NCBI RefSeq assembly: GCF_014641455.1
Contig: NZ_BMHT01000010.1
Location: 1 to 64,000, forward strand
Source: Hymenobacter cavernae
GTDB taxonomy: Bacteria; Bacteroidota; Bacteroidia; Cytophagales; Hymenobacteraceae
Direction: 5' to 3'
DNA: 64,000 nt
In this document: piece by piece, positions 1-8,597 of the stretch
Position numbering within the stretch: position 1 is the first letter of the stretch
Layout of the letters: every line of letters starts with the position of its first letter
Notes under the pieces: generated by a model
Seen by the model: the letters and a program-made list of their open reading frames with translations, nothing else
Told to the model about the DNA's origin: nothing
Databases searched by the model: none
Program-made: the position numbers and the translations under genes

Positions 1-145
1 ACCGCCGACACTCCGCACTAGGCTACCGCTCACCGCACCAATTCGAACTTGACTGCCAGATTAACTTATCTTAGCCAGCTGTCCGTTTTTACTGGACCAC
101 CCCAATCAGGAGACTAACTACCTACAGGCTCAGCTGAATTGGCTG

Positions 146-1069
146 ATGGCTATCGAGTACGATGGTCAGGACTACCTTCAGGACCTCTTGGATTCGATTC
201 AGACAGACTCACAGGAGCTATTTAAAGTACAATTTAAGAAATGGTTGGTTTCGCTGGTAGCTCAGGCATTTGAGAAGGACAGAAATGACTATGTGTTCGT
301 TTTGGTGGGACAGCAAGGGTCAGGCAAGACGACCATTATGGAGAACCTGCTGTGGGATGATAAATGGTTTGCGTCAATGCCTGACTTTAGCTTTGGCAAC
401 AAGGAACATAGACTCCTGATGGCTACAAAAGTGCTGATTCTATTAGATGAGATGCACCAGTACAGTAAAGCTTCGGACGTTCGTCAGCTCAAAGCTGGTA
501 TGTCGCAGAGCAAGATTACAGCAGACAAGAAGTTCCAGGAATCTGGAGACTATAGCCGTGCTGCTAGCTTCGCTGGTGCTTCAAACTCTTCTGATTTTCT
601 GAGAGATGACACGGGGGACCGGCGTTTTTTAGTGTTCAATCAAGTTGGTCTTGACCTGGAAAAATATAAATCAGTAGATAAAAGAAAGCTTTGGGGTCAA
701 TTGGTATACCTGTTCAAATCTGGATTCGATTACAAGATTAGCCAAGCTGAAATCAAGGACATTGTTAGTCGCAACCTGGAAAATTATACGGTGCATAAGC
801 CAGAGGATACCTTCATTTCCGAAATGTTGGAGGTTACTCAGGACCAGCAGGACTTCTTGAGTAACATCGAGTTGGAACAGCTGGTGAACTCGTACATGGT
901 TAACTATAACCTTCGAGGCTATGGCATCAGCATCAGCACTGTTAAAGCCAAATTGAAGCTGCTGGGCGCACAACTGAGCGTGGTTAAAAAGCGGAATGGC
1001 ATAGCCTGTAGAGGTACTGCATGTATAAAGCGCAAACTAGACTGCTTGGCTAGTGTGGACTTGGTATAA
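146..1069 (+). CDS. VapE/P4-like primase-helicase, N-terminally incomplete
   Basis: Superfamily 3-like helicase part of a virulence-associated-E type protein, which unwinds DNA at phage or satellite origins. A Walker A motif GQQGSGKT is near residue 56, a Walker B-like LILLDEM near residue 97 and a sensor-like stretch DTGDRRFLVF near residue 155. Family members are usually longer and carry an N-terminal primase or linker region that is absent here. The frame stays open upstream to a stop at 62-64 with plausible protein sequence but no start codon, so ATG 146 is only the first available start. The 5' part is either outside the window in another frame or lost. The gene ends 38 bp before an 11-copy iteron region, which fits a replication module. 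Confidence 0.75.
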   Translation: MAIEYDGQDYLQDLLDSIQTDSQELFKVQFKKWLVSLVAQAFEKDRNDYVFVLVGQQGSGKTTIMENLLWDDKWFASMPDFSFGNKEHRLLMATKVLILLDEMHQYSKASDVRQLKAGMSQSKITADKKFQESGDYSRAASFAGASNSSDFLRDDTGDRRFLVFNQVGLDLEKYKSVDKRKLWGQLVYLFKSGFDYKISQAEIKDIVSRNLENYTVHKPEDTFISEMLEVTQDQQDFLSNIELEQLVNSYMVNYNLRGYGISISTVKAKLKLLGAQLSVVKKRNGIACRGTACIKRKLDCLASVDLV

Positions 1070-1107
1070 TAGACCTTAATCCACGATAAATAACTGATAA
1101 CCAAAGA

Positions 1108-1371
1108 GGTTACACTTGGTTACACTTGGTTACACTTCAAAACTGCCAAGTGTAACCTGTAACTAGCTGACAAACTACTACTTACAGCAAAGGTTACACT
1201 AGTTACACTAAAAAGAGAGTATAATACATGAGAGGATTCCCATTATGGGAATATGTAGATTATATATGGTTGAAAAACTAGTGTAACCGTGTAACTAGTG
1301 TAACCTTTCGAGATAAGCAACTGATAATCAACAAAATAAGGGTTACACTTCGAAATCAATAAAGTGTAACC
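1108..1371. repeat. Iteron region A (11 GTTACAC units)
   Basis: GGTTACACTT occurs three times in direct tandem at 1108-1137. It is followed by inverted AAGTGTAACC (1148-1157), a direct pair (1192-1209), three inverted copies (1280-1305) and a facing pair (1341-1371). The centre holds TATAAT-rich DNA and the near-palindrome CCCATTATGGG. The whole block recurs as an inverted copy at 10216-10481. Clustered decamers in both orientations next to a VapE/P4-like helicase gene suggest a replication origin or a multi-site operator; the function is inferred. There is no coding sequence in this 300-bp gap. Confidence 0.85.
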
Positions 1372-1392
1372 TCGGGGGTAACAATTCAGAAA

Positions 1393-1776
1393 ATGAGAAC
1401 CACAGATAACAAATCAGAACAACAAGTCTATAACCTATATCTTAATTCGGATGAGCAGGAGTATGCAAAACAATTAGATAGCACGACCACGAGCTTCTTC
1501 AATATCTTATGCCTGTTCAATCACGACGTGCAGCAAATAAAGAGCTGGGTAGATAAAAACCATCAACATCATCTTTCTATCTACGAGCTAGTAGAAAAAG
1601 GCTGGTTACAATGGCTTCGGGACATGAAGGATATGCGAGAGGATTTCTACCAGAAGTTGTACCAGCCAGAAGTGGAAGCCAACTTCTGGAAATGGTGGAA
1701 TTCTATACCTGAGGATAAACCAGATAGAAAAGTGCTGCAAGAAGAATTAGACAGAGATTTCTTCGCTTCCTTCTAG
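1393..1776 (+). CDS. Hypothetical phage early protein
   Basis: A 127-residue charged, Trp-rich protein that I do not recognise. It starts 22 bp after iteron region A, so it may be transcribed or regulated from that region. The C-terminal part (WLQWLRDMKDMREDFYQ) is helical and acidic. The next fragment lies in a different frame just after its stop, so the pair could be one decayed gene. No membrane segment or signal peptide is visible. Confidence 0.5.
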   Translation: MRTTDNKSEQQVYNLYLNSDEQEYAKQLDSTTTSFFNILCLFNHDVQQIKSWVDKNHQHHLSIYELVEKGWLQWLRDMKDMREDFYQKLYQPEVEANFWKWWNSIPEDKPDRKVLQEELDRDFFASF

Positions 1777-1795
1777 CCCTAAGAAAGCACTAGCC

Positions 1796-2002
1796 TTGCA
1801 ACGTCAGGAATCTGAAATCATCATTGATGGTGTAGTAAACCACATCACTCAGCATTATTATCCTCAAGACTTCTTTGCCTTGACCATACATGATAGCATC
1901 ACCACGACGTCGGATAACGCTGATTATGTCCAGGGGCTGATGCTACGGGAGTTTAGAAAATGGGGAGTAACCCCGATGATAGCAAGGGAAGAAATCAACT
2001 AA
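1796..2002 (+). pseudogene. C-terminal fragment of a polymerase-like protein
   Basis: A 68-residue piece starting at a TTG; the frame is open back to 1751, where it follows a stop. It contains FFALTIHDSITTT followed by a helical tail. Some single-subunit polymerases end in a similar His-Asp-Ser or His-Asp-Glu motif. No body of such an enzyme precedes it, so it reads as the stranded C-terminus of a larger replication protein. The assignment rests on one short motif, and a small intact protein of unknown function remains possible. Confidence 0.4.
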
Positions 2003-2032
2003 CTTCCGGTCATTCACCCAACTTGAAATAAA

Positions 2033-2374
2033 ATGCCAAGACTAAAAACTGTTTACTCTGATGACATTCTGGAGATACTGAGGGAAACAGCTTCTGATGC
2101 ACTCGTAAACTTCAGCTTTCCCCCAGGCAAGAAGAAAGGAACTTGGCTATTACATGTAGGTTCGAATATCTACAACATCAATACACCCACTTTCAATATT
2201 ATGAACCATTGGTGGCCGCACAACCTTCCAGAAGCACTGGAACGGCGTAGGCTTGAATCCCCAGATGGTTTTCTACACGGACAGACCAAAACTCAAGCTG
2301 AATTCTGTGCGGATTATCCTCCCATTACAGTAGAGGAGGTACTAGTCAACAGAGAAATTGCCAAGGGCACATAA
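2033..2374 (+). CDS. Hypothetical protein, 113 aa
   Basis: A small soluble protein starting with ATG 30 bp after the preceding fragment. It has no motif I recognise. The basic PPGKKKGTW stretch near residue 31 and a C-terminal acidic segment are its only visible features. Position and base composition match the surrounding phage early region. Confidence 0.5.
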   Translation: MPRLKTVYSDDILEILRETASDALVNFSFPPGKKKGTWLLHVGSNIYNINTPTFNIMNHWWPHNLPEALERRRLESPDGFLHGQTKTQAEFCADYPPITVEEVLVNREIAKGT

Positions 2375-2430
2375 TACTAATCCATATTAAGATTTAGCCT
2401 ACAGTAACCCCCTATAAGTAACACCCAGAT

Positions 2431-3258
2431 ATGCTCACTAAGCTTAAGGATAATCTACCTCTCGTTACCGTCTACTTGCTGGTAGTTTGTTTAACTAAAT
2501 TGGTTGTATTCTACAAAGTCTTTGGTATAAACATAGTCGAATACATTGAAATAACGGAAGTAATAACTCTCCTTTCAGATTATCTTCTTTCCGTATTTGG
2601 TATAGCTATATTTTTTATATCATTATTTGTACTTATGTCATTGTTGTTTCCGGATGCTGAAGCAAGTAAATTTTATCTCCGAAGAGTGTATCCAAACTCT
2701 AGGCAACAAGAGAAGCCTAAACCTGAGTCTGTATCTGATAAAGATGAACAGAGTACTGCTGGTTGGATTATCTTTATTTTGGTGTTTGGTATTATTCCTT
2801 TGGGTTTTATGATTTTTGTTGAAGGATTTGAGTTTGTTTTTTATGTCGTTATTATTGTTATCGTGCTTTCTGTTGTAGTAATCTCTGTACTGTTTACAAC
2901 AATGGGGCTCGTAAAAAAACACGAAGTAGAGGGAGATAATGATAAAATAGGACGAATAAAGGAATTGGGATTTACTATTCTTGGGCTACTAATATTTATA
3001 GGTTTCAATAGTTATTTATCCTTTCTTCAAGCAAGTGGTGTGAAGTATAATAAAATGGACCATTATTACAGTAGATACTTTGGGGAGAAGCCATACATGC
3101 ATATAACTATTGAGTATGAAGGCAAATTAATTAGAACTTCTCCAACATATGCCTATATAGGTCGAACAAAGAACTTTACCTTTTTCTACAACAAGCAAAC
3201 CAAGTACGCCCACGTGTATCCAAATTCCGGAATCAAGCGCGTGTACATGCGTGATTAA
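2431..3258 (+). CDS. Polytopic membrane protein of unknown function
   Basis: A 275-residue protein with about five hydrophobic segments: residues ~8-28, ~50-70, a cluster at ~110-160 and ~180-198. A charged loop separates the second and third, and a soluble C-terminal domain with aromatic residues begins near residue 205. It is AT-rich even for the phage region. It is the last gene left of the IS element, so it may be a cargo gene or may have been brought next to the tail gene by an IS-associated deletion. No family was recognised. Confidence 0.6.
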   Translation: MLTKLKDNLPLVTVYLLVVCLTKLVVFYKVFGINIVEYIEITEVITLLSDYLLSVFGIAIFFISLFVLMSLLFPDAEASKFYLRRVYPNSRQQEKPKPESVSDKDEQSTAGWIIFILVFGIIPLGFMIFVEGFEFVFYVVIIVIVLSVVVISVLFTTMGLVKKHEVEGDNDKIGRIKELGFTILGLLIFIGFNSYLSFLQASGVKYNKMDHYYSRYFGEKPYMHITIEYEGKLIRTSPTYAYIGRTKNFTFFYNKQTKYAHVYPNSGIKRVYMRD

Positions 3259-3371
3259 GAAATAATTATACGGGTGCTCTGTTGAAATCAGGAGTTACTG
3301 TACGCTTCCCTAAATAGAAGGCCAGTTGTGAGTAGAGAAAGACGTAACTTTCACTACCTGACGACTGACGA

Positions 3372-3635
3372 ATGAAAAAGGGACGATTCAGCGAAGCCCA
3401 AATTGTGGCCATTCTCCAACAGCAAGCCAGCGGCCAGACCGTCGCCCAGATTGTGCGCGAGCACGGCCTGAGCGAGGCGACGTTCTACGCGTGGAAAAGC
3501 AAGTACGCCGGCGCCAGTGTGGCCGAGTTGGCCCGACTCAAGCACTTGGAAGAAGAGAATAGAAAACTCAAGCAGATGTTCGCGGACCTGAGCTTAGAGA
3601 ATCAGGCTATCAAGGAGATCCTGCGAAAAAAGTAG
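3372..3635 (+). CDS. IS3 transposase OrfA (helix-turn-helix)
   Basis: An 87-residue protein of the HTH_Tnp_1 family that binds the IS ends. The helix-turn-helix covers about residues 5-45 (FSEAQIVAILQQ, then SEATFYAWKSKY). It is followed by a leucine-zipper-like coiled coil at 55-85, which ends in the slippery site. The stop at 3633-3635 directly follows that site, the usual arrangement for producing the OrfAB fusion. Confidence 0.93.
   Translation: MKKGRFSEAQIVAILQQQASGQTVAQIVREHGLSEATFYAWKSKYAGASVAELARLKHLEEENRKLKQMFADLSLENQAIKEILRKK
3626..3632 (+). promoter_or_regulatory. Programmed -1 frameshift site
   Basis: The heptamer A AAA AAG lies in the orfA frame just before its stop. Slipping back one base continues open through 3770 and into orfB without a stop. 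This is the canonical IS3-family slippery sequence used to make the OrfAB transposase. Confidence 0.85.
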
Positions 3636-4447
3636 CTAGCTCTGCGGCGCGGCGCCAGGCAGCGCAGGGCTTAGTAAGTAAAGGCTGGAGCCAGCGCCGG
3701 GCGTGTGCCCTGGTCGGGCTTGCGCGCGGCAGCTACCACCCGGTAGCGCACGGGCATAATGACGAGCCCGTGCAGCAGGCACTGCGGGCGTTAAGTGGGC
3801 GGCACCCAGGCTGGGGCTTCTGGAAACTGCACCACCGCTTGCGCAAGAATGGGCTAGTAATCAATCACAAGCGCACACTACGCATTTATCGGGCGCTGGC
3901 GCTAAACCTACCCCGGCGCCTGAAAAAGCGGGTGCCTGCTCGCGTCAAGCAGCCCTTAGCGGTGCCCACGACGGCCAACGTGTGCTGGTCGCTCGACTTT
4001 ACAAGTGATGTGTTGACCGATGGCCGACGCTTTCGGACGCTAAACGTGCTCGACGACTACAACCGCCAGCTACTCGGCGTGGAAATTGACTTTTCTTTGC
4101 CAGCTAGTCGCGTCGTGCAGGTACTGACGCGCTTGGTCGACTGTCATGGCTGCCCCGCGCAGCTGCGCACGGACAACGGACCCGAGTTCATCAGTGCCCG
4201 GTTGAGCGAGTGGTGTGAGCAGCAAGGCATTATTCTGCACTGGATTCAGCCCGGCAAGCCGACGCAAAACGCCTATATCGAACGCTTTAACGGCTCGTTT
4301 CGCCGCGAACTGCTCGACGCCCACCTATTTCGCTCGCTGACCCACGTGCGCCAACTCGTGGACGAGTGGATGCACGACTACAACACCCAACGGCCCCACC
4401 AAGCTTTGAATTTTATGACCCCCATCGAATTTAAACAAGCTGCTTAG
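3632..4447 (+). CDS. IS3 transposase OrfB (DDE integrase core)
   Basis: Catalytic part of the transposase, read after the -1 frameshift; the first ATG-free reading in frame begins at 3632. It has the rve/IS3 order: a helical N-terminus with GHPGWGFWKLHHR-type sequence, then the three acidic residues in SLDFTSD, RTDNGPEF and AYIERFNGSF, and the terminal HDYNTQRPHQALNFMTP block typical of IS3/IS407-group enzymes. No frameshift or premature stop is seen, so the element may be active. Confidence 0.92.
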   Translation, partial: VASSAARRQAAQGLVSKGWSQRRACALVGLARGSYHPVAHGHNDEPVQQALRALSGRHPGWGFWKLHHRLRKNGLVINHKRTLRIYRALALNLPRRLKKRVPARVKQPLAVPTTANVCWSLDFTSDVLTDGRRFRTLNVLDDYNRQLLGVEIDFSLPASRVVQVLTRLVDCHGCPAQLRTDNGPEFISARLSEWCEQQGIILHWIQPGKPTQNAYIERFNGSFRRELLDAHLFRSLTHVRQLVDEWMHDYNTQRPHQALNFMTPIEFKQAA

Positions 4448-4487
4448 CCTCTGCTAACTACTGGCTTACCGAACGGGGAAGCGTACA

Positions 4488-6455
4488 CTTCAGCTCTCCT
4501 CTACTGAGGTTGGTATCACTGCCACTAATAACATCTCGTTAAACGTACAGGGTAAGTTTATTGACTTCAAGCCAGATGCTAATGATAGACGGATTAATGC
4601 TTACTCCCCTATCTTTACTACAATGCTTTATAATGATTATAAAGCGGCTACAGTAGCTGATAAACGTGCTCTGCTTACTCGTGAACTGGGTGAAGAGCTA
4701 TTTGCCCCTATTGGCAGCACTGGCAGCACTGGTTCTACACCCTATAATGACAGTGAGCTACGTACGCTTATTAATGCCAGAATTCCATTATCAGGTACAA
4801 CCACAGCGAATCCAGTAACAGGTGATATCCATATAAACCACAGGTTGAATTTGCGTTTCCTAGGCAATGCGAATTCGAGTGGCGCTACGCTACAAATCGG
4901 TACCTATGGCTATACTACTAATGCAAATGCACAAAGCCAAGGTGGAAGTATTAGAAGCACATTCTTGGGTCCGTTCCTGTTTAATATTGACAGTAGCCTA
5001 AATGTTTACTCTAAGCAAGGTGGTAGCATCACGGCGATAAACCCAGGTAGTCAGCAAGATGCCAATATTGTAGAATGGAACTTCACAGGTATGCGTTTCT
5101 ATAACGTCCCAGTCTACATAGGAACTGCTCAAAAAGAAGAGGAAGCTTACAGTAATAGCACTGGTGCGCTGGGTGTAGGAGATGCACTTATCACAAAATC
5201 ACGTCTCCTGAAGGTTCTCAGTGGATATACAGGTGGTTCTAGTGGTACGACTTACAATGATACGGAGCTACGTAACCTGATTGCCGCCAAGCAAACTAAA
5301 GGTGATATCATCCAAGTCCAAGGTCCAGCTGGCAGTCAAGAACCACTGGTGAAACTTGTGGCTAGCAATGGAAATGAGTTGTCGTTTACCAAGGATGCCA
5401 ACTCCATCCAGACTTCTGGAGCTTTCTATTTTAATGGCGGTGGTAATCTAGTCTTCCAGTCTAGTAATCAAGATGTTCTGGAACTTACGTCTGGCGCTAT
5501 TTATCCAAAGAAGCCACTAGCAGAAGCCAGATTTACGAATGGTTTGCAATTGCAGCCAGGGTTATCCGGCACAGTAGGCCAGAATGGTACGCTGGAAACA
5601 GATGGCGACGACCTGTATGCGACACTTACTGGTAACCGAGTAAAATTACCGAAAACAGATGTCTCAGGTGCCGTAACTACGCTCCAAAATCATGACAATG
5701 CACCGCTCATGTGCTGGGGTTATAATCAATCCGCGCCTAAGTACCACTACTCCCTAAAAGCGGCTTTTGAGGACCCAGCTTTGCAATATGGTATTGTTGT
5801 CTGCCGCCAATCTCACATAGAAGCTGATGGTGATATCACCAATACAACCATTGAGAGCTTCGTTGGTAATGGTGGTATTTTCTACGCGAGTGGTCACAGT
5901 GTTAAGATGCCGCCGAGCGTGTATAATACTCGTTTTGCGGGTGGTACGGGCGGATTCGTAGCTTCTACAACTAATGGTAGCATTAGTACTGTCCTAGGAA
6001 CGACCTACTATAACTGTCAATTTTCTAACCAGACCTTAGTTCCTGGAGGTCGGACAATCAAATTGGTGGAGTGTATGGCGGTTCTTTCCTATGGACTCAA
6101 CACGGTGTTCACGTCGGGTGCAGGTACATTAATAATTGGTAATGGTTGTGAAATCCAGCCATCACTGGACCCTGCCACAACAATTGTTGATTTACGTGTT
6201 AGTTCAGTTAGTTCAAGTACTACTCTGGATTTCAGGTTTGAAGCTGGTTACGCACTAACCTACACGACAACAATTACCAGTGCGGACGCTGCTACTTATA
6301 CAACTGCTTCTACCAGCAATATTGCCAGTGTAGAATATCGCGTAAATAATAATGTGGTAACCCTGCCATTTGCACTGGTAGCAGGTAACTCCTTAACAGT
6401 AACCATTACCAAAACAGATAACGCTGTTGGTGCTGTGGTTGCCATTAGAAATTAA
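4488..6455 (+). pseudogene. Phage tail-fibre-like gene, 5' end removed at the IS border
   Basis: The reading frame is open from the first base after the right IS end through ATG 4623 to 6455. Residues such as LNVQGKFIDFKPDANDRR precede that ATG and look like authentic protein. The gene therefore continues from a missing 5' part rather than starting at 4623. The product is Ser/Thr/Gly-rich and beta-strand-rich, with flexible linkers (GSTGSTGST, GGSSGTT). A short module, YNDSELRTLI and later YNDTELRNLI, occurs twice after these linkers. This suits a trimeric fibre or appendage protein. A shorter product from ATG 4623 (610 residues) could still be made. Confidence 0.7.
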
Positions 6456-6474
6456 TAGTACCTAAAGTTATCTA

Positions 6475-7059
6475 ATGTTAAGACGTCATATATTTTATTC
6501 CACTCGTATTCCTCAAGCTAAAAAGTATATAATTGACCCAGCTTCTATTACAACCAGTCCGGGTGATGTGTTTAGAGGTTACCCGAGACTTGGTGTCAAT
6601 CAAGGTAACTACACCGTGCCATTATTTGACACGTCCGGAGTTACTTCAAGCAAGATTTTGACTGTAACCAGTGCTGGTGCAATTGGTGTTAACGGTGGTT
6701 ACAACAATGCTGCTGGTGCTTTAGGTTATGGTCAAGATAGCTGGTTTACAGCACATTATGCTAACTCTGGCACTACTGTTAGCTACCAGTTCACAGGCTT
6801 GAATGATGCTGCTGTCTATGAATTAACCTTGATTGGTTCCCGAGCTGGTTCGACGGAAGTGCGGGTAACCAACTACACAGTGAGTGGAGTAACCAAGAGC
6901 CATCAATCCACGACGCAAGACGGTCTGGGTAACCGAACATTAACCAGTGTGTTTTCTAATCTGAAGTCAGCAGGTGGAAAGCTAAGCTTCAGTTTTAACG
7001 CTGCTCCTGGTAGCACGTTTGGTTACTTGAATATTATTCAACTTGTAGAAGTAGTGTAA
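6475..7059 (+). CDS. Probable tail-associated beta-sandwich protein
   Basis: A 194-residue protein with no signal peptide, rich in Gly, Ser, Thr and Val. Alternating strands such as TVSYQFTGLNDAAVYELTLIGSR resemble a carbohydrate-binding or fibronectin-like sandwich. It begins 19 bp after the tail-fibre gene and shares its composition, so it is probably a fibre tip, adhesin or chaperone of the same appendage. No exact family was recognised. Confidence 0.55.
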   Translation: MLRRHIFYSTRIPQAKKYIIDPASITTSPGDVFRGYPRLGVNQGNYTVPLFDTSGVTSSKILTVTSAGAIGVNGGYNNAAGALGYGQDSWFTAHYANSGTTVSYQFTGLNDAAVYELTLIGSRAGSTEVRVTNYTVSGVTKSHQSTTQDGLGNRTLTSVFSNLKSAGGKLSFSFNAAPGSTFGYLNIIQLVEVV

Positions 7060-7104
7060 TTAATTACCCGCAGGCTATTTACTTCTATATATACTATTCA
7101 GAAA

Positions 7105-7506
7105 TTGATACTAAACACACTATTACTACAAACACAAGTAGATACAGGATGGGATTGGAATAAGATTATACCAACCGCAGTTGGTGGCTTATTGGTAGCC
7201 ATTATTATGCTGCTGATTAACAACTATAGGGATGGTAGAAATCAGTACAACAATCGTATTAAGGCCCTAGAAACGAAGGCTGTAGAACACGATTACAGGC
7301 TTGGTCAAATAGTCCTTGACCGTGAAAACCTCGTGGATAAGCTTGAAACCAGATTTGTAAGTGTAGAAAAGAAGTTAGCCACAGTTGACAACCTAACGAT
7401 AGAGGTAAACCGCTTGACAACGGAGATTTCTCACCAGTCAAAAGCGATTGAAAAGCTTGAGAATAAGCTGGATAGAATAATTGAAGGATTGCGTGTGAGT
7501 AAATAA
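7105..7506 (+). CDS. Membrane-anchored coiled-coil protein (holin/spanin-like)
   Basis: A 133-residue protein read from a TTG at 7105. One hydrophobic helix lies at residues ~20-42 (IIPTAVGGLLVAIIMLLI), followed by a long heptad-rich coiled coil to the end. Similar proteins with one N-terminal anchor and a coiled coil occur in phage lysis cassettes. The stop overlaps the start of the next gene as TAATG, so the two are translationally coupled. Its role in lysis is inferred from position upstream of the endolysin. Confidence 0.55.
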   Translation: MILNTLLLQTQVDTGWDWNKIIPTAVGGLLVAIIMLLINNYRDGRNQYNNRIKALETKAVEHDYRLGQIVLDRENLVDKLETRFVSVEKKLATVDNLTIEVNRLTTEISHQSKAIEKLENKLDRIIEGLRVSK

Positions 7507-7832
7507 TGTTTGGTTGGTTCCGAGACATCACTACCAATGCCAAGACGAATCATGTCGTAGCGTTGGACCTATTCAAAGCCCTATCGTTTTTCGCTGGCTT
7601 ATTCTATTTCCTGCTACTAGTTCCTACTGTCATTCTGGTTACCCCATCTCATTTGGTTTTGCCAATGGAGCCTGGATTTTTCTTGACTGCGAACGGTTTT
7701 GGCTTGCAGGTGGTGAAGGAAGGTGCTAAGTACTTGGCAAGGAAAACAGCTGATGACCAAGGTAACCCGTTGGCTACTCCTACCAGCGTTGAACCTCCTT
7801 GTGAGCCTAAGCTAATGCCTCAGGTTCCCTGA
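7506..7832 (+). CDS. Small membrane protein of the lysis region
   Basis: A 108-residue protein whose ATG overlaps the previous stop by one base. A strong hydrophobic stretch at about residues 20-48 (FKALSFFAGLFYFLLLVPTV) is followed by a second, weaker one. The C-terminus is proline-rich and hydrophilic. Position and topology suit a holin or holin partner, but no family signature is visible. Confidence 0.5.
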   Translation: MFGWFRDITTNAKTNHVVALDLFKALSFFAGLFYFLLLVPTVILVTPSHLVLPMEPGFFLTANGFGLQVVKEGAKYLARKTADDQGNPLATPTSVEPPCEPKLMPQVP

Positions 7833-7866
7833 TGGATTAGGAATCTGAAATAGTGGCGCTACGCTA

Positions 7867-8382
7867 TTACTTCATAAACGAGATTTCGACAACAGAATCT
7901 TTGGGGAGTTGTACAAACTTCGCCGGGATAAGACCGTTTTGATACAGGCTGTCCGCAACGATTTGCAAATTATACTCCGACATCACACCCCCCGCTGCGG
8001 CCATGTGCAGGTAGATAGCTGGGTTGTTATAATCCCAACGCTTCTCGGGAGAGTTGACTTTGATGAAAAGCTTCGAAAAAGGGCTATTCGTCATTAAGGA
8101 GCGTTCCACAACAATGGTGTCATTCACGACAACTTTGATGGATTGGGCATGGCCGCGCTTGAAGCAACAAAATATATTGTAGTAGTCGGCAATGTCGTTC
8201 GGCGCTAAGGCCAGTTCTGCAATGGTGTTTGTGTCTAAGTATACTCTAATAGGGTGAACCTGCTTCAAATCTTGGCTCTGAATGTAAAGCTTAAAATCCT
8301 GCTCCTGGGGCACGCAACTTGTTATTCCGAACAGCAGCCAACTCGGGAGTCTGTGAATGCGTGGAAGCTGTGGAATGTGCAT
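7867..8382 (-). CDS. Putative lipoprotein on the strand opposite the phage genes
   Basis: A 171-residue protein whose N-terminus holds a short hydrophobic stretch ending in a lipobox-like GITSC (Cys near residue 23). The mature part is mixed alpha/beta and unrecognised. It converges on the preceding gene with a 34-bp gap and diverges from the endolysin stub. A reverse-strand surface lipoprotein inside a lysis module is typical of a cargo (moron) gene expressed from the prophage, for example for superinfection exclusion; that role is inference. Confidence 0.55.
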   Translation of the reverse strand: MHIPQLPRIHRLPSWLLFGITSCVPQEQDFKLYIQSQDLKQVHPIRVYLDTNTIAELALAPNDIADYYNIFCCFKRGHAQSIKVVVNDTIVVERSLMTNSPFSKLFIKVNSPEKRWDYNNPAIYLHMAAAGGVMSEYNLQIVADSLYQNGLIPAKFVQLPKDSVVEISFMK

Positions 8383-8460
8383 GTGTTTGACAAAGGGGAT
8401 GATGAGAAGCGTAGATATTGAATAGAGCCTAAATAACTGATTGATATACCATGAATACGA

Positions 8461-8538
8461 GTGTCAGATTTCAAATTATTCTACCCCAAATTGATTGCCA
8501 ATGAGGGTGGATACGCAAATAACAAGCAAGACTTTTAG
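8461..8538 (+). pseudogene. 5' stub of a second GH108 endolysin gene
   Basis: Starting at GTG, 25 codons read VSDFKLFYPKLIANEGGY then diverge and stop at TAG 8536-8538. The first 18 residues equal those of the intact endolysin at 9266 apart from the start codon, while the DNA differs at scattered positions, mostly third codon bases. Similarity ends about 24 codons in. This is the beginning of a related but not identical endolysin gene, cut off upstream of the HNH gene. Confidence 0.85.
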
Positions 8539-8597
8539 TCCATCCTGTGATTCCTTTCTACGTCTCGTCTTGACGTATCTATTTACACACAATAGAT

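Larger units (their letters stand above)
3299..4487 (+). mobile_element. IS3-family insertion sequence, about 1.19 kb
   Basis: The ends are inverted repeats beginning TGTACGCTTCCC on the left (3299-3310) and matching GGGAAGCGTACA on the right (4476-4487). A second conserved block lies inside, AAGGCCAGTTGTGAG on the left and its degenerate partner on the right. It encodes OrfA and OrfB with a -1 frameshift between them. No short direct repeat of the target is visible at the two borders. Its GC content is much higher than that of the flanking phage DNA. Confidence 0.9.

Noticed and set aside
1108..1371. CRISPR array in the repeated GTTACAC region
   Set aside because: Repeats are short decamers in both orientations with no regular spacers and no cas genes, so iterons or operators fit better.
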